Shown in pieces: positions 47,939-56,778 of a stretch of DNA of 64,000 nt. The notes under the pieces were generated by a model. The model was given only the letters and a program-made list of their open reading frames with translations, searched no databases and had not been told where the DNA came from. The translations under genes were made by a program, and so were the position numbers. Origin of the DNA: Allosphingosinicella indica (GTDB lineage: Bacteria > Pseudomonadota > Alphaproteobacteria > Sphingomonadales > Sphingomonadaceae); contig NZ_LT840185.1 in the NCBI RefSeq assembly GCF_900177405.1, forward strand, positions 2,595,501 to 2,659,500, given 5' to 3'. Positions within the stretch are counted from its first letter, which is position 1; each line of letters begins with the position of its first letter.

Positions 47939-50127
47939 GGCTGGGGATCGCCGACTTGCGGCATTACCGGTGTCACCACCTGATCGCCCGCCTGCGGCGC
48001 GACCGGCGCGATCGCCGGCTGCAAAGTGCCCGCCGGATCATAAGAGCTGCTACCCGGCGGCACCGCGCCCATATAGTCGCGCACCAGCTCGTCGATGCTC
48101 GGCTCCTGGTTCGGATCCTGCAGGAACTGCATGCCGCGGATATAGCCGTAACGCCGGTCGGTCATCCGCCGCGCATCCTCCGCCGAGCGCAGGATGGTCG
48201 GGCGGATGAAGACCATGAGGTTGGTCTTTGCGCGCGCGCGGCCCTTCGACTGGAATAGCGCGCCGAGCAGCGGGATGTCGCCCAGCAGGGGGATCTTCTC
48301 GATCGTGCGCCGCTCATTGTCGTCGAGGAGGCCGCCAATGCCGACGATGTCGCCGTCGTCGACGGTGATCGTCGTCTCGATCTCGCGCTTGTTGAGGATG
48401 AGATCGGAGAAATCGGACGAGACCGGCCCGGCGATCGAGCTGACTTCCTGCCGAAGATCGAGCTTGATCGTGCCGCCGGCGTTGATCTGCGGCTTCACTT
48501 CGAGGCTGATACCGACGTTCTGCCGCTGGACGGTGCGGAAGGCGTTGTCGAAATTGTCGCTCAGCGCCTCGCCGGTGGTGATCGGGATTTCCTGGCCGAC
48601 GAGGATGCGCGCCTCACGATTGTCGAGCGTCATGATCGACGGCGTCGACAGGATGTTCGACTTGTTGTCGGACTTCACCGCGTTGACGATCGCGCCGAAG
48701 ATCGCGTTACCGCTACGGAAGCCGATCCCCGCGAGCCCTGCATTGGCGCCGAGCAATTGCTGCGCCGCCGCCTGCTGGAGCGTGTCGGCGAGCGACGAAT
48801 TCTGCGTCGTCGTCACCACCTGGCCGTTGACCGTGGTCGTGGTCGTCCGCAGCCGCTCCGCCGCGATCGCACCGGCGATGGTCGCGATGTTCGGGCTGGC
48901 GTTGGAATAATTGGTCACCGCGAACGGGATGTTGCTGCCCTTGAGCCCGGCGAGCAGGAGCTGAACGCCAAGCTGCTTGGCCGCATTGTCGGCGATCTCG
49001 ACGATGATCGCCTCGACCAGCACCTGCTCGCGCCTTGTGTCGAGCTGGCGGATCACCTCGCCCAATTGGCGCTGCACGTCGATCGGCGCCGCGATGACGA
49101 TGGCGTTGGCGCCTTCGAACCGGGTGACGATCGCGCTCTTGTTGCCGAACGCGCCGACGCCGTTTCCGCCCGTGGTTGCACCTGTCGCAGCAGGCGCGGC
49201 GGCGGGCGTGGCCGAGATGGCGGTGGGCTCGGCGACGGTGCGGTTGCCGGTCTGCGTGCGGATCGTCCGCTGCTGCGGCGCCGCCTGCTGCGCCGGCTGG
49301 CCGAGCAGGGTTTGGAGCACCGGAAGGAGCTGCGCGGCATCGGCATGTTCTAGGAAGACGACGCGGATTTCGGTGCCGCTCGCGGCACGCCGGTCGAGAT
49401 CGCGGGCGACTTCGGCGAGCCGCGCGACGGCGGCGGGATCGCCGCGAAGCGCGATCGAGTTGGAGCTGTCCACGGGCACCACGGATACCGCGGCGGCACG
49501 CCCCTCCCCGCCCCCGCCGACCAGCGCGGTTAACGCCTCGGCGATCTCGCGGGCGCCGGCATTTTCGAGCGCGACGAGCTGCGTCGAAGAGGAATCGCGG
49601 TCGATGCTCGACAGGATCTGGCGGATACGGCCGATATTGTCGGCGAAATCGGCGACGATCAGCGAGTTGCGGTTGGCGGTGACCGATCCCTCGCGGCTGA
49701 CCAGCGGGCGGACGCTGTCCACCGCCGAGGCGGCGTCGATGTTGCGCAGCCGGAAAATCTCGGTGACGAAGCTGTTGGGGCTCGGCGCGCGGCCGACGCG
49801 ACTGGCGGTCGTGGCGGCGCTGGCGACCGGCTGGACGCGCAGCGCGCCGCCCTGCGCCGGCACCGCGACGAGGCCGTTGGCGCGCAGCGTCGAGAGGAAC
49901 AGCTCGAAATATTCGGAGCGTGACAAAGGCCGCTGGGTGACGACCGATACCTTACCCTGCACGCCCTGATCGACTATGATCGTCCGCCCGGTGACGCGCG
50001 CGGCATCCTCGATAAAGGCGCGGATGTCGGCTTCGCGGAGGTTGACGACATATTGCGCCATCGCCGGCGCCGCCGACACCGAAGCGAGCGCCATCGCGAT
50101 GGCGATGCGGAGACCGCGGCGGCTCAT
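47935..50127 (-). CDS. gspD: Type II secretion system secretin GspD
   Basis: A 730-residue outer-membrane secretin. A Sec signal (ending APAMAQ) leads into N0-N3 domains (YVVNLREADIRAFIEDAARVTGRTIIVD; repeated LRNIDAASAVDSVRPL and LEHADAAQLLPVLQTL), then the secretin core (LSTPSIMTLDNREARILVGQEIP; VGIGGLLDDNERRTIEKIPLLGDIPLLGALF). A low-complexity Ala/Thr/Gly stretch (about residues 300-325) interrupts N3, as seen in some secretins. The tail after about 665 may be the S-domain. It overlaps gspC by four bases. Confidence 0.95.
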   Translation of the reverse strand: MSRRGLRIAIAMALASVSAAPAMAQYVVNLREADIRAFIEDAARVTGRTIIVDQGVQGKVSVVTQRPLSRSEYFELFLSTLRANGLVAVPAQGGALRVQPVASAATTASRVGRAPSPNSFVTEIFRLRNIDAASAVDSVRPLVSREGSVTANRNSLIVADFADNIGRIRQILSSIDRDSSSTQLVALENAGAREIAEALTALVGGGGEGRAAAVSVVPVDSSNSIALRGDPAAVARLAEVARDLDRRAASGTEIRVVFLEHADAAQLLPVLQTLLGQPAQQAAPQQRTIRTQTGNRTVAEPTAISATPAAAPAATGATTGGNGVGAFGNKSAIVTRFEGANAIVIAAPIDVQRQLGEVIRQLDTRREQVLVEAIIVEIADNAAKQLGVQLLLAGLKGSNIPFAVTNYSNASPNIATIAGAIAAERLRTTTTTVNGQVVTTTQNSSLADTLQQAAAQQLLGANAGLAGIGFRSGNAIFGAIVNAVKSDNKSNILSTPSIMTLDNREARILVGQEIPITTGEALSDNFDNAFRTVQRQNVGISLEVKPQINAGGTIKLDLRQEVSSIAGPVSSDFSDLILNKREIETTITVDDGDIVGIGGLLDDNERRTIEKIPLLGDIPLLGALFQSKGRARAKTNLMVFIRPTILRSAEDARRMTDRRYGYIRGMQFLQDPNQEPSIDELVRDYMGAVPPGSSSYDPAGTLQPAIAPVAPQAGDQVVTPVMPQVGDPQP

Positions 50128-50948
50128 TGCGGCGCCCTCACGGTGAGCGGCACGTTCTGCCCGCCGCGCTCGACCTCGACCGAGACCTGACTGTCGCGCA
50201 CCTGATTGGCGAGCGCGCGGGCCTGCTCGGCGCCGGTGACGCGCTGGCCGTTGACCGAGACAATGACGTCGCCCGGCTGGAGGCCCGCGGCGCGGAACGC
50301 CTCGCCATTGCCCTGCGGATTGACGGTGACGCCGGTCACCTTCCCGCCTTCGAGCCGCGGCTGATACTGGATCTGGTTCGCGGCGGGCGATGGCGGCGGC
50401 GGCGCAGGTTCGGGCGTCGCGAAGATCTGGGTGGTGCTGGCCGCGGTCGGCGCGGGCGCGGGCGGAGTCGCGTCGGTGGCGGGCGTCGATTGGTCGAGGA
50501 AGAGCTGCTCAGGCGTGCCGGCGCGGTCGATGGTGATGCTGTCGAAGCCGACGGCGCTGAGCTTCACCCCCGGCATGATCTCCTCGCCCACGGCGAAGCT
50601 GCGTTGGGTGCCGTCGGGCAGTGCGACGATCGCCGAGCCGCGACCCGAGGCGCGATCCTCGCGGACGCCGAAGAGCTTGAGGTTGAGCGCGGTGACGACC
50701 GCGGTGCCGCCGCCGACTAGGCGGAAGAAGGGATCGAAGCCGACCGGCGCGGCGGGCGCAACGCGGCGGAGCGAATCCGCCGTCCGCCAGTCACCCACAG
50801 GATCGACCGGCGCAAAGATCGTCCACGCCAGCCGCGCGCCCTGGATCGCGAGCAGCGAGAGGAGAGCGAGTTCCAGCGCCGTATAGACGGTCGTTCTCGG
50901 CACCCGCCGCAACAGACGGCGAGCCCGCGGATCCAGAGCTATACGCAT
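50124..50948 (-). CDS. gspC: Type II secretion system protein GspC (PDZ-containing)
   Basis: A 274-residue bitopic inner-membrane protein linking the platform to the secretin. A membrane helix lies at about residues 21-45, the HR domain at 85-150 (LKLFGVREDRASGRGSAIVAL; GEEIMPGVKLSAVGFDSITI), and a Pro/Ala-rich linker precedes a C-terminal PDZ domain (GEAFRAAGLQPGDVIVSVNG). It is the first gene of gspCDEFGHIJKLMN. A Pho-box-like array lies 34-66 bases upstream. A second GspC-like protein is at 56779. Confidence 0.93.
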   Translation of the reverse strand: MRIALDPRARRLLRRVPRTTVYTALELALLSLLAIQGARLAWTIFAPVDPVGDWRTADSLRRVAPAAPVGFDPFFRLVGGGTAVVTALNLKLFGVREDRASGRGSAIVALPDGTQRSFAVGEEIMPGVKLSAVGFDSITIDRAGTPEQLFLDQSTPATDATPPAPAPTAASTTQIFATPEPAPPPPSPAANQIQYQPRLEGGKVTGVTVNPQGNGEAFRAAGLQPGDVIVSVNGQRVTGAEQARALANQVRDSQVSVEVERGGQNVPLTVRAPQ

Positions 50949-50981
50949 CGATCGTTACCCACCCCTTCGGCCCTAAAGCGC

Positions 50982-51014
50982 ATACATGACACATCGGTTC
51001 TGGAATTATGACAG
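50982..51014 (-). promoter_or_regulatory. Pho-box-like array upstream of the gsp operon
   Basis: Read on the minus strand, three 11-base units follow one another: CTGTCATAATT (51014-51004), CCAGAACCGAT (51003-50993) and GTGTCATGTAT (50992-50982). The outer units match the PhoB half-site CTGTCAT in 7/7 and 6/7 positions and the spacing is exact, but the middle unit does not match. It ends 34 bases before the gspC ATG. In Caulobacter type II secretion of a lipoprotein is induced by phosphate starvation, so PhoB control is plausible. Confidence 0.5.
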
Positions 51015-51115
51015 GAAATTGAAGCGCTCCCGCCGCCCCGGACGATGCCGAACTGCCCTTCGCCTTCTGGCCGAATCGGGCTGATTTCCAATCGTTTTAG
51101 GGCTAGTCAGCCGAT

Positions 51116-51736
51116 ATGGACACTGCCCAGACACTTGCCGCCCACCAAGGCGTGCAGAAGGTCCCGAGCCCCAAGCTCGACCTCTTCATCAAACGCGGCT
51201 TCCTCGATGCCGAGGAATGCGCCGCGATCGTCGCGCTGATCGACGTCAACCGCCGCCCCTCGACCATCTCCGACGACATGGGCGACAAATATTTCCGGAC
51301 GAGCGAGACCTGCGATCTCGAAGGCGCCGGCCCGGCGATCGCCGCGCTGGAGGCGAAGATCGCGGCGTTCACCGGTCTCGACCTCGCGCTCGGCGAGCCG
51401 ATCCAGGGCCAGCGTTACGCGGTCGGCCAGGAGTTCAAGGCGCATACCGATTATTTCGAGCCGAGCGGCGAAGGCTTTCAGCGCTATTGCCAAGACAGCG
51501 GGCAGCGGACCTGGACCGTGATGATCTACCTGAACGAGCCGGACGCGGGCGGTGCGACACGGTTCAAGACGATCGACAAGACGGTGCAGCCCGAAACCGG
51601 CAAGCTGCTCGCCTGGAACAATCTAAAGCCCGACGGCCGCCCCAACGTCAACACGCTGCACCACGGCATGAAGGTCCGCGCGGGCACGAAATATGTTATC
51701 ACCAAGTGGTTTCGGGAACGCCCCTGGCCGCGGTGA
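51116..51736 (+). CDS. 2OG-Fe(II) oxygenase, prolyl 4-hydroxylase-like
   Basis: A 206-residue cytoplasmic dioxygenase. The facial triad is visible as H and D in FKAHTDYFEP (about residue 110) and the distal H in NVNTLHHGMKVRAGTKYVITKWF, where the later lysine or arginine binds 2-oxoglutarate. The double-stranded beta-helix core (WTVMIYLNEPDAGGATRF) resembles the bacterial and viral prolyl-4-hydroxylase family. The substrate is unknown. It is a single gene divergent from gspC and followed by a palindromic repeat. Confidence 0.88.
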   Translation: MDTAQTLAAHQGVQKVPSPKLDLFIKRGFLDAEECAAIVALIDVNRRPSTISDDMGDKYFRTSETCDLEGAGPAIAALEAKIAAFTGLDLALGEPIQGQRYAVGQEFKAHTDYFEPSGEGFQRYCQDSGQRTWTVMIYLNEPDAGGATRFKTIDKTVQPETGKLLAWNNLKPDGRPNVNTLHHGMKVRAGTKYVITKWFRERPWPR

Positions 51737-51749
51737 CGTCTCACACGAT

Positions 51750-51823
51750 CGTCATTGCGAGGAGCGTAGCGACGAAGCAATCCAGCGGCACCACTGGATT
51801 GCTTCGCTGCGCTCGCAATGACG
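51750..51823. repeat. Palindromic repeat (GTCATTGCGAG family), copy 3
   Basis: Arms CGTCATTGCGAGGAGCG and CGCTCGCAATGACG enclose ACGAAGCAATCCAG and CTGGATTGCTTCG, the same core as the copies at 18477 and 19778. It lies between the convergent oxygenase and TonB-receptor genes and could act as a bidirectional terminator-like structure. Confidence 0.85.
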
Positions 51824-51869
51824 CGGTAGGCAGCGGCTGGGCCCCGGCTTTCGCCGGGGAACAGTCCGA

Positions 51870-54602
51870 TCAGAACTTCACCGAGGCTCCCAGCGAGACA
51901 CTGGTCCCGACCTGATAGCCGTTGTTGATGATGCGGATGTCGTCCTGCTGGAATTCGATGAAGTCCTCGCCGGTGATGTTGCGCACCTCGAACTTCACTT
52001 CGACTTCCTTGCCGGCGATCTCCAGACCCTCGCGCGCCACGAAATCGAGCCTGAGGCCGGGCCGCTCGACGATGTCCGCCTGGCGGATGTCGCCGACGAA
52101 GGGCCCGCGGTTGGTGATGCGGTTGCTGGCGTAGGTGAGCAGGAAGGTCTGCTGCGACAGCCGGTCGGTGTTCTCCAGACCGAGCTGCAGGTTGACGAGA
52201 TGCTTCGACTGGCCGGTGAGCCGGTCGCCGTCGCCGAACACTTCGGTCGCGGGGCGCTGGCCGCGGCTGTCGTTGATGATCGTCGTGTCGTCCGGCCCGA
52301 CCTTCAGCTTGGAGTCGGCGTAGGTGTAGTTGGCGATCAGCACTGCGCGTCGGGGCGTGAAGAAATCGCCGCCCAGCCCGTCGAGCGCGAAATATTTCTG
52401 CAGCTCCACCTCGGCGCCGTAGAGATCGGCCTTTGGCGCATTGGCAAAGGTCGTCTGCAGCGTGCCGCCGGTGGCGAAGGTCGCAACCGCCTCGATCGGC
52501 CGGTCGATCTTCTTGTAAAAACCGGCAAGGCTGACGCGCTCGTCGCGAGCGAAATACCATTCGTAGCGCGCTTCGGCGTTGGTGAGCTCGCTGTCGACGA
52601 GGAACGGATTGCCGATGAACTGGCGATCCGATTCGATGTCGAGATAGAGCTGCGGCGCCAGCTCGCGGAACTGCGGCCGGGCGATCGTCTTGGAGGCGCT
52701 GAGCCGGAGCTGCTGATCCTCTGCGAAATTCCACGTCACTGTCGCGGCGGGGAGCCAGTAATCGTTCTTGAGCGCCGGAGTCTGGACCAGTCCGCCCTGA
52801 TCGAACAGGTCGATCAGCGTCACCGACTGCTTGCCGTCCTCGTAGCGCACGCCCGCCTCGGCGCTCAGCCCCGGCAGGATTTCGCCGGAGAGCTTTGCAT
52901 AGGCGCCGTGGACGGTGAGATCGGCCTCATAGGCGGCAGCCCCGGCGAGGGCCGAGGTTTCGACCAGCAGGATGTCGTAGGTATAGATGTTATAGTCCGA
53001 GACCAGATAGTCCGGGCGGAGCTGCGACACCGCAATGCCGAGCGCATTGGCCGGACGATAGGCGAAGTCGCGGCGGTAGGCGTCGCGCTTGGTGTCGAGA
53101 TAGGCGTAGCCGGCGGTGAGCGCATAATCGTTCGGGAAGCGGTAGGTGAGGTCCGCGCCGAGGTTATAAACGTCCTCGTTGAGGTTGCTGAAGGACACGG
53201 TCGCGGTCTGGCCGGTGGCGGTGAGGTTGTTGACGTAATCGCCGACCGTCGGGCTGTAGAGATAGGAGAAGTTGCGCTCATACGGAGACTCGCGCTGCGA
53301 GTTGGCATAGCCCGCGCGCACGTCGAGCGACCACGGGTCGGCGCGGAATTCCCCGACGAGCTGGCTGTTGATGAGCTGCCGCTCGAACCACGCCGTCCCC
53401 TGGCGAATGAGCTGCGGCGGCTGCGACGGATCGGGATCGCCGACCGAAAGACTGTAGCCCTCGCCCAGCCGCGCCTGCTTCAGCGTGTCCCGGATGTAGA
53501 GGTTGGTCCAGCGGATCTTGTTCTCGCCGAACTCGACACCGAGACCGAGCAGGCCGTTGACGACGATGCGGTTGTCGGTGCGGACCGTGCGGAAATCGCT
53601 GGCGATGGTGTTGAGGCCGCCGGTCTGCTGCGTCGCCTCACGCGTTTTCCAGCTATTGCTCCAGCCCGCGCTGGCGATGATGCCGACGCGGGTGCTGCCG
53701 ATTTCGAACGCCGTGCCGCCGCTGAGGTCGAGGCCGAAATTGGCGGGGATATGGTTGTTGCGCTGGACCAGCGTGGTCGGCGCGTTGACGAGGCTCGCGG
53801 CGATGTCCTGGATGTCGCGGCGGCTGAACGTCGCGCCTTCCGCGATCAGCGCGCCGCTGTTGAGCGCATCACGCAGGATGCGCGGCGGGGTGCGCGTGCC
53901 GTCGTCGAAGCCGGTGAAATCGCTGTCGCTGCCGTAATAGGTGTAGCCGAGCTGGTTGGTGGTGAAGCTGTCGGCGCCGACGCTGCCGCCGATAGTGAGG
54001 AAGCTCTCGTCCGGGATCGCCGCAGTGGTGAGGTTGATGACGCCGCCGCCGAACTCGCCCGGATAATTCACCGAATAGCTTTTCTGGACAAGCGTCGAGG
54101 CGAGCACGGCGGTCGGGAAGATGTCGAGCGGGATGGTGCGGCGCAACGGTTCGGGCGACGGCAAGGCCAGGCCGTTGAGCAGGGCCAGCGAGTAGCGATC
54201 GCCGAGGCCGCGGACGTAGACGAAGCCGTTGCCGGCGACGCTAAGACCGGTGACGCGCTGCAGCGCGCCCGCGATATCACCCTCGCCGGTGCGGGCGATG
54301 TCCGCGGTCGATAGCACCGAGATGACTTGCGGCGTTGCACGCAGCACATTGGGAATGTTGCGGCCGGTAACGACGATCTCCAGGCTGGAATCGAAGCCAG
54401 GCGCAGATACGTCCACCCGCGTGTCGTCCGCCGCGTCGGGGCCGGGTTCCTCAGCGGCCGGAGAGGCCCCCGCGTCCGGATTGGCGGTGGCGACCGGGCT
54501 CTGGATCGGGGGATGTCCGCCAGTGTCCTGCGCGAACGCAGCCGGCGCATGGAGCGCCGTGGTGAGGAGAAGCATCGCGCCGAGCGTCAGCGGCTTGGAC
54601 AT
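51870..54602 (-). CDS. TonB-dependent outer-membrane receptor
   Basis: A 910-residue outer-membrane active transporter. The Sec signal (ending PAAFAQ) is followed by a Pro/Ala-rich region and a TonB-box-like SSLEIVVTG. The plug domain contains NVLRATPQVISVLSTADIARTGEGDIAGALQRVTGLS and GFVYVRGLGDRYSLALLNGLAL; the 22-strand barrel follows, ending LGASVKF with the terminal Phe. The substrate is unknown. It is downstream of, and on the same strand as, the lipoprotein gene at 54683 with an 80-base gap, and the two look like one unit. The plug type (RGLGDRY) is that of receptors paired with secreted lipoproteins in sphingomonads and Caulobacter relatives (from memory). Confidence 0.9.
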   Translation of the reverse strand: MSKPLTLGAMLLLTTALHAPAAFAQDTGGHPPIQSPVATANPDAGASPAAEEPGPDAADDTRVDVSAPGFDSSLEIVVTGRNIPNVLRATPQVISVLSTADIARTGEGDIAGALQRVTGLSVAGNGFVYVRGLGDRYSLALLNGLALPSPEPLRRTIPLDIFPTAVLASTLVQKSYSVNYPGEFGGGVINLTTAAIPDESFLTIGGSVGADSFTTNQLGYTYYGSDSDFTGFDDGTRTPPRILRDALNSGALIAEGATFSRRDIQDIAASLVNAPTTLVQRNNHIPANFGLDLSGGTAFEIGSTRVGIIASAGWSNSWKTREATQQTGGLNTIASDFRTVRTDNRIVVNGLLGLGVEFGENKIRWTNLYIRDTLKQARLGEGYSLSVGDPDPSQPPQLIRQGTAWFERQLINSQLVGEFRADPWSLDVRAGYANSQRESPYERNFSYLYSPTVGDYVNNLTATGQTATVSFSNLNEDVYNLGADLTYRFPNDYALTAGYAYLDTKRDAYRRDFAYRPANALGIAVSQLRPDYLVSDYNIYTYDILLVETSALAGAAAYEADLTVHGAYAKLSGEILPGLSAEAGVRYEDGKQSVTLIDLFDQGGLVQTPALKNDYWLPAATVTWNFAEDQQLRLSASKTIARPQFRELAPQLYLDIESDRQFIGNPFLVDSELTNAEARYEWYFARDERVSLAGFYKKIDRPIEAVATFATGGTLQTTFANAPKADLYGAEVELQKYFALDGLGGDFFTPRRAVLIANYTYADSKLKVGPDDTTIINDSRGQRPATEVFGDGDRLTGQSKHLVNLQLGLENTDRLSQQTFLLTYASNRITNRGPFVGDIRQADIVERPGLRLDFVAREGLEIAGKEVEVKFEVRNITGEDFIEFQQDDIRIINNGYQVGTSVSLGASVKF

Positions 54603-54682
54603 TGTAAGGTAACCCCCAGGGAATTCGGTTGTGCGGCGGGGCGGCGGCCCGCTGGCCGCCGCCCCTTTCCGGTTCGTTCAGA

Positions 54683-56224
54683 TCAGACGTTGAGTTCGGG
54701 GACCGCGGTGCAGGCCTTGCCGCTGCCGAGCGGGGCGTAGCCCGAGTCGCAGGTCCAGCCGCGGTACCAGGTGTCGTTGGCGTCGCGGACGGCGCCGATA
54801 TAATCCACGTTCTGGAAGAAGGCGCTGATCGAGGTGAGGTTGGCGACCGGAGCGACACCCCGCTCGTTCGCGCCGTTGACGAAGAGATCCGTCAGCGTGG
54901 AGACGAAGTTCGGATTGTTGCCGCTGTTGCCGGCGGCGTTGAACGCCTGGTCCTCGAACGCGTCGGCATCGGGATCGAATGCCGTTGGGCAGGTGAAGAC
55001 CACCGAGCGGAACACCGGCGGGCCAACCTCGTCGATGCCTGCATTGGCGGCCTGCACCGTCTGCGGCGTATCGACGTCGAGGCAGTTGGTAGGGCCAACG
55101 ACCACCCCGTTGTAGAGGCCGTAATCGGTGCCGCCGCGCAGCAGGATCGCGCTGCGGCCCGTGCGGCGCTGGATGAAGGTGAAGTTCGCGAGGCGGGTGT
55201 TCTGACGCGGCACGGCGTCGAACAGGCCGTCGTCGGTCGAGTCCGCCTCGATCATCGTATCGCCGCTGTCGCCGCTGGCCTGATCGCGCTGGATCGCGAG
55301 CAGGAACTGGATGAAGCCCTTGTAGCCGAAGTCGGTGTCGAGGCTGTCATCGTCCGCGCCGGTGATGACGATATGCTTCATGTTGTGGCGGCCGCCGAAG
55401 ATCTCGATGCCGTCGTCGCCGCTGTTGTGGACTTGGATATATTCGATCTCGGTGCCCGCGCCGACGCCGCCGGTGGTAAGGCCCTGCAGCTCGTTGCCCT
55501 CGACCAGCGAGAAGCCGGTGTAGCGGATCTGGACGTAGCGCATCACGCCGCTCGAATCGCCCGCCTGGTCACCGCCGTAGAAGGCGTTGGCGCCGGGGCC
55601 TTCGACGAGGCGCTGGCAGCCGGACGAGCCGCCCGGCACCGCACTGGCGCAATTGCTGATCGGCGCGCGGCCCAGCAGGATGATGCCGCCCCACTGGTTG
55701 GTGCTGCTGTCGGTCGCGGTGCCTTCGATATTCTGGCGCGAGGTGAAGACGATCGGCTTGTCGGCCGTCCCTTGCGCGAAGATCTGCGAGCCGCGGTTGA
55801 CGACGAGGAAGTCGGCGCCCGACGAGGCGAACAGTGTGACGCCCGGATCGATGGTGAAGCGCGATGCCTGGCCACCCGCCGCTGCGCCATCACCGCCGAC
55901 ATCGACGCCGACGTTCACGCGGCCCGAGAAGGAGTAGATCGTCCCGGCGAGGTTCTGGATGCGATAATCGCCGCGGATGTCGTTCGAGATGCGGCAGTTG
56001 CGGCGGTTGGCGATGACGCCGAGATCGGTGGTGCCGGTCGGGCAGGACGCCGCCGGGCCGCTCGGGCTGGGCGTCGGGCTCGGCGACGGCGTCGGGCTGG
56101 GGCTCGGCGTCGGCGTGCCGGGGACGACGATCACGCCTTCCCCGGGCGATCCCACGCTGTCGGCGCCGCAGGCTGCGAGAGGAAGGGCGCTGCCGAGCAG
56201 CAGGATCGTACGAAGAACGGACAT
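54683..56224 (-). CDS. Putative surface lipoprotein with beta-helix-like repeats
   Basis: A 513-residue lipoprotein. The signal ends in a lipobox, LPLAAC (cysteine 19), followed by a Pro/Ser/Thr spacer with three PTPSPS repeats (residues 38-55). The remainder is Gly/Asn/Asp-rich with motif runs such as NRGSQIFAQGTADKPIVFTS, WGGIILLGRAPISN, IEYIQVHNSGDDGIEIFGG and MKHIVITGADDDSLDTDFG, suggesting a right-handed parallel beta-helix. Cysteines near both ends probably form disulphides. Function is not recognised; it may be a cargo or partner of the TonB receptor downstream, and a type II secretion substrate (inference). Confidence 0.75.
   Translation of the reverse strand: MSVLRTILLLGSALPLAACGADSVGSPGEGVIVVPGTPTPSPSPTPSPSPTPSPSGPAASCPTGTTDLGVIANRRNCRISNDIRGDYRIQNLAGTIYSFSGRVNVGVDVGGDGAAAGGQASRFTIDPGVTLFASSGADFLVVNRGSQIFAQGTADKPIVFTSRQNIEGTATDSSTNQWGGIILLGRAPISNCASAVPGGSSGCQRLVEGPGANAFYGGDQAGDSSGVMRYVQIRYTGFSLVEGNELQGLTTGGVGAGTEIEYIQVHNSGDDGIEIFGGRHNMKHIVITGADDDSLDTDFGYKGFIQFLLAIQRDQASGDSGDTMIEADSTDDGLFDAVPRQNTRLANFTFIQRRTGRSAILLRGGTDYGLYNGVVVGPTNCLDVDTPQTVQAANAGIDEVGPPVFRSVVFTCPTAFDPDADAFEDQAFNAAGNSGNNPNFVSTLTDLFVNGANERGVAPVANLTSISAFFQNVDYIGAVRDANDTWYRGWTCDSGYAPLGSGKACTAVPELNV
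56060..56113 (-). repeat. Tandem repeat encoding PTPSPS in the lipoprotein linker
   Basis: Three 18-base units encode the hexapeptide PTPSPS in residues 38-55 of the lipoprotein, forming an extended spacer between the lipid anchor and the folded domain. The third-base variation between units is small, so copy number may vary between strains. Confidence 0.7.
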
Positions 56225-56391
56225 GATCGAAATCCCCTTGTTGAACGAGTGTTCGCTGCGGGAAGGGACTCGAAGAATGCCCTGCCCCGCTCCACTCGCC
56301 CGCTAGGGAGGTTCGGCGTCGCGATTGTTACGGCTTCGTGTAACGAAGCGACTTAAAAGCGTCTTGATTCTGCAACATGGGAGGACAGGCC

Positions 56392-56778
56392 TTGGCCGGT
56401 ATCGATCAGATCAGCACCGCAAACGCTCCGGCACCCGCAGGCCATTATGTGCAGGCGACGCGGTGGGAGGGCCTTGTCCATATCGCCGGGCAATTGCCGG
56501 TGCCGCCCGACCGCAGCGACCGTTCGTCGGCGCCCTTCGCCGATCAGGCGCGGCAGGCGCTCGGCAACCTGCTCGCCATCGCGGAGGCGGCCGGGGCGGG
56601 GCCTGAGACGATGCTCAAGGTCAACGCTTATATCGTCGGCATCGAGAACTGGCCCGAGTTCAACCGCGTCTTCGCCGAAATGTTCGGTGACGCGAAGCCG
56701 GCGCGCGCCGTGATTCCGGTGCCCGAGCTGCACCACGGCTATCTGGTCGAGGTGGATGCGGTGGCGGTGGCGCGCTGA
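56392..56778 (+). CDS. RidA family protein
   Basis: A 128-residue member of the YjgF/YER057c/UK114 family, which hydrolyses reactive enamine/imine intermediates. QATRWEGLVHIAGQLPVPP, LGNLLAIAEAAGAG and KPARAVIPVPELHHGYLVEVDAVAV are typical; the conserved Arg of the active site lies in KPARAV. TTG 56392 is preferred because GGGAGGA lies seven bases upstream; an ATG at 56377 has no ribosome site. Its stop TGA abuts the stop of the convergent GspC-like gene (TGATCA at 56776-56781). A GTTAC-N8-GTAAC dyad lies about 50 bases upstream. Confidence 0.85.
   Translation: MAGIDQISTANAPAPAGHYVQATRWEGLVHIAGQLPVPPDRSDRSSAPFADQARQALGNLLAIAEAAGAGPETMLKVNAYIVGIENWPEFNRVFAEMFGDAKPARAVIPVPELHHGYLVEVDAVAVAR

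Noticed and set aside
56327-56344. GTTAC-N8-GTAAC dyad between the lipoprotein and RidA genes
   Set aside because: It was considered as a Pho box but the half-sites do not fit the CTGTCAT pattern or the 11-base direct-repeat spacing.
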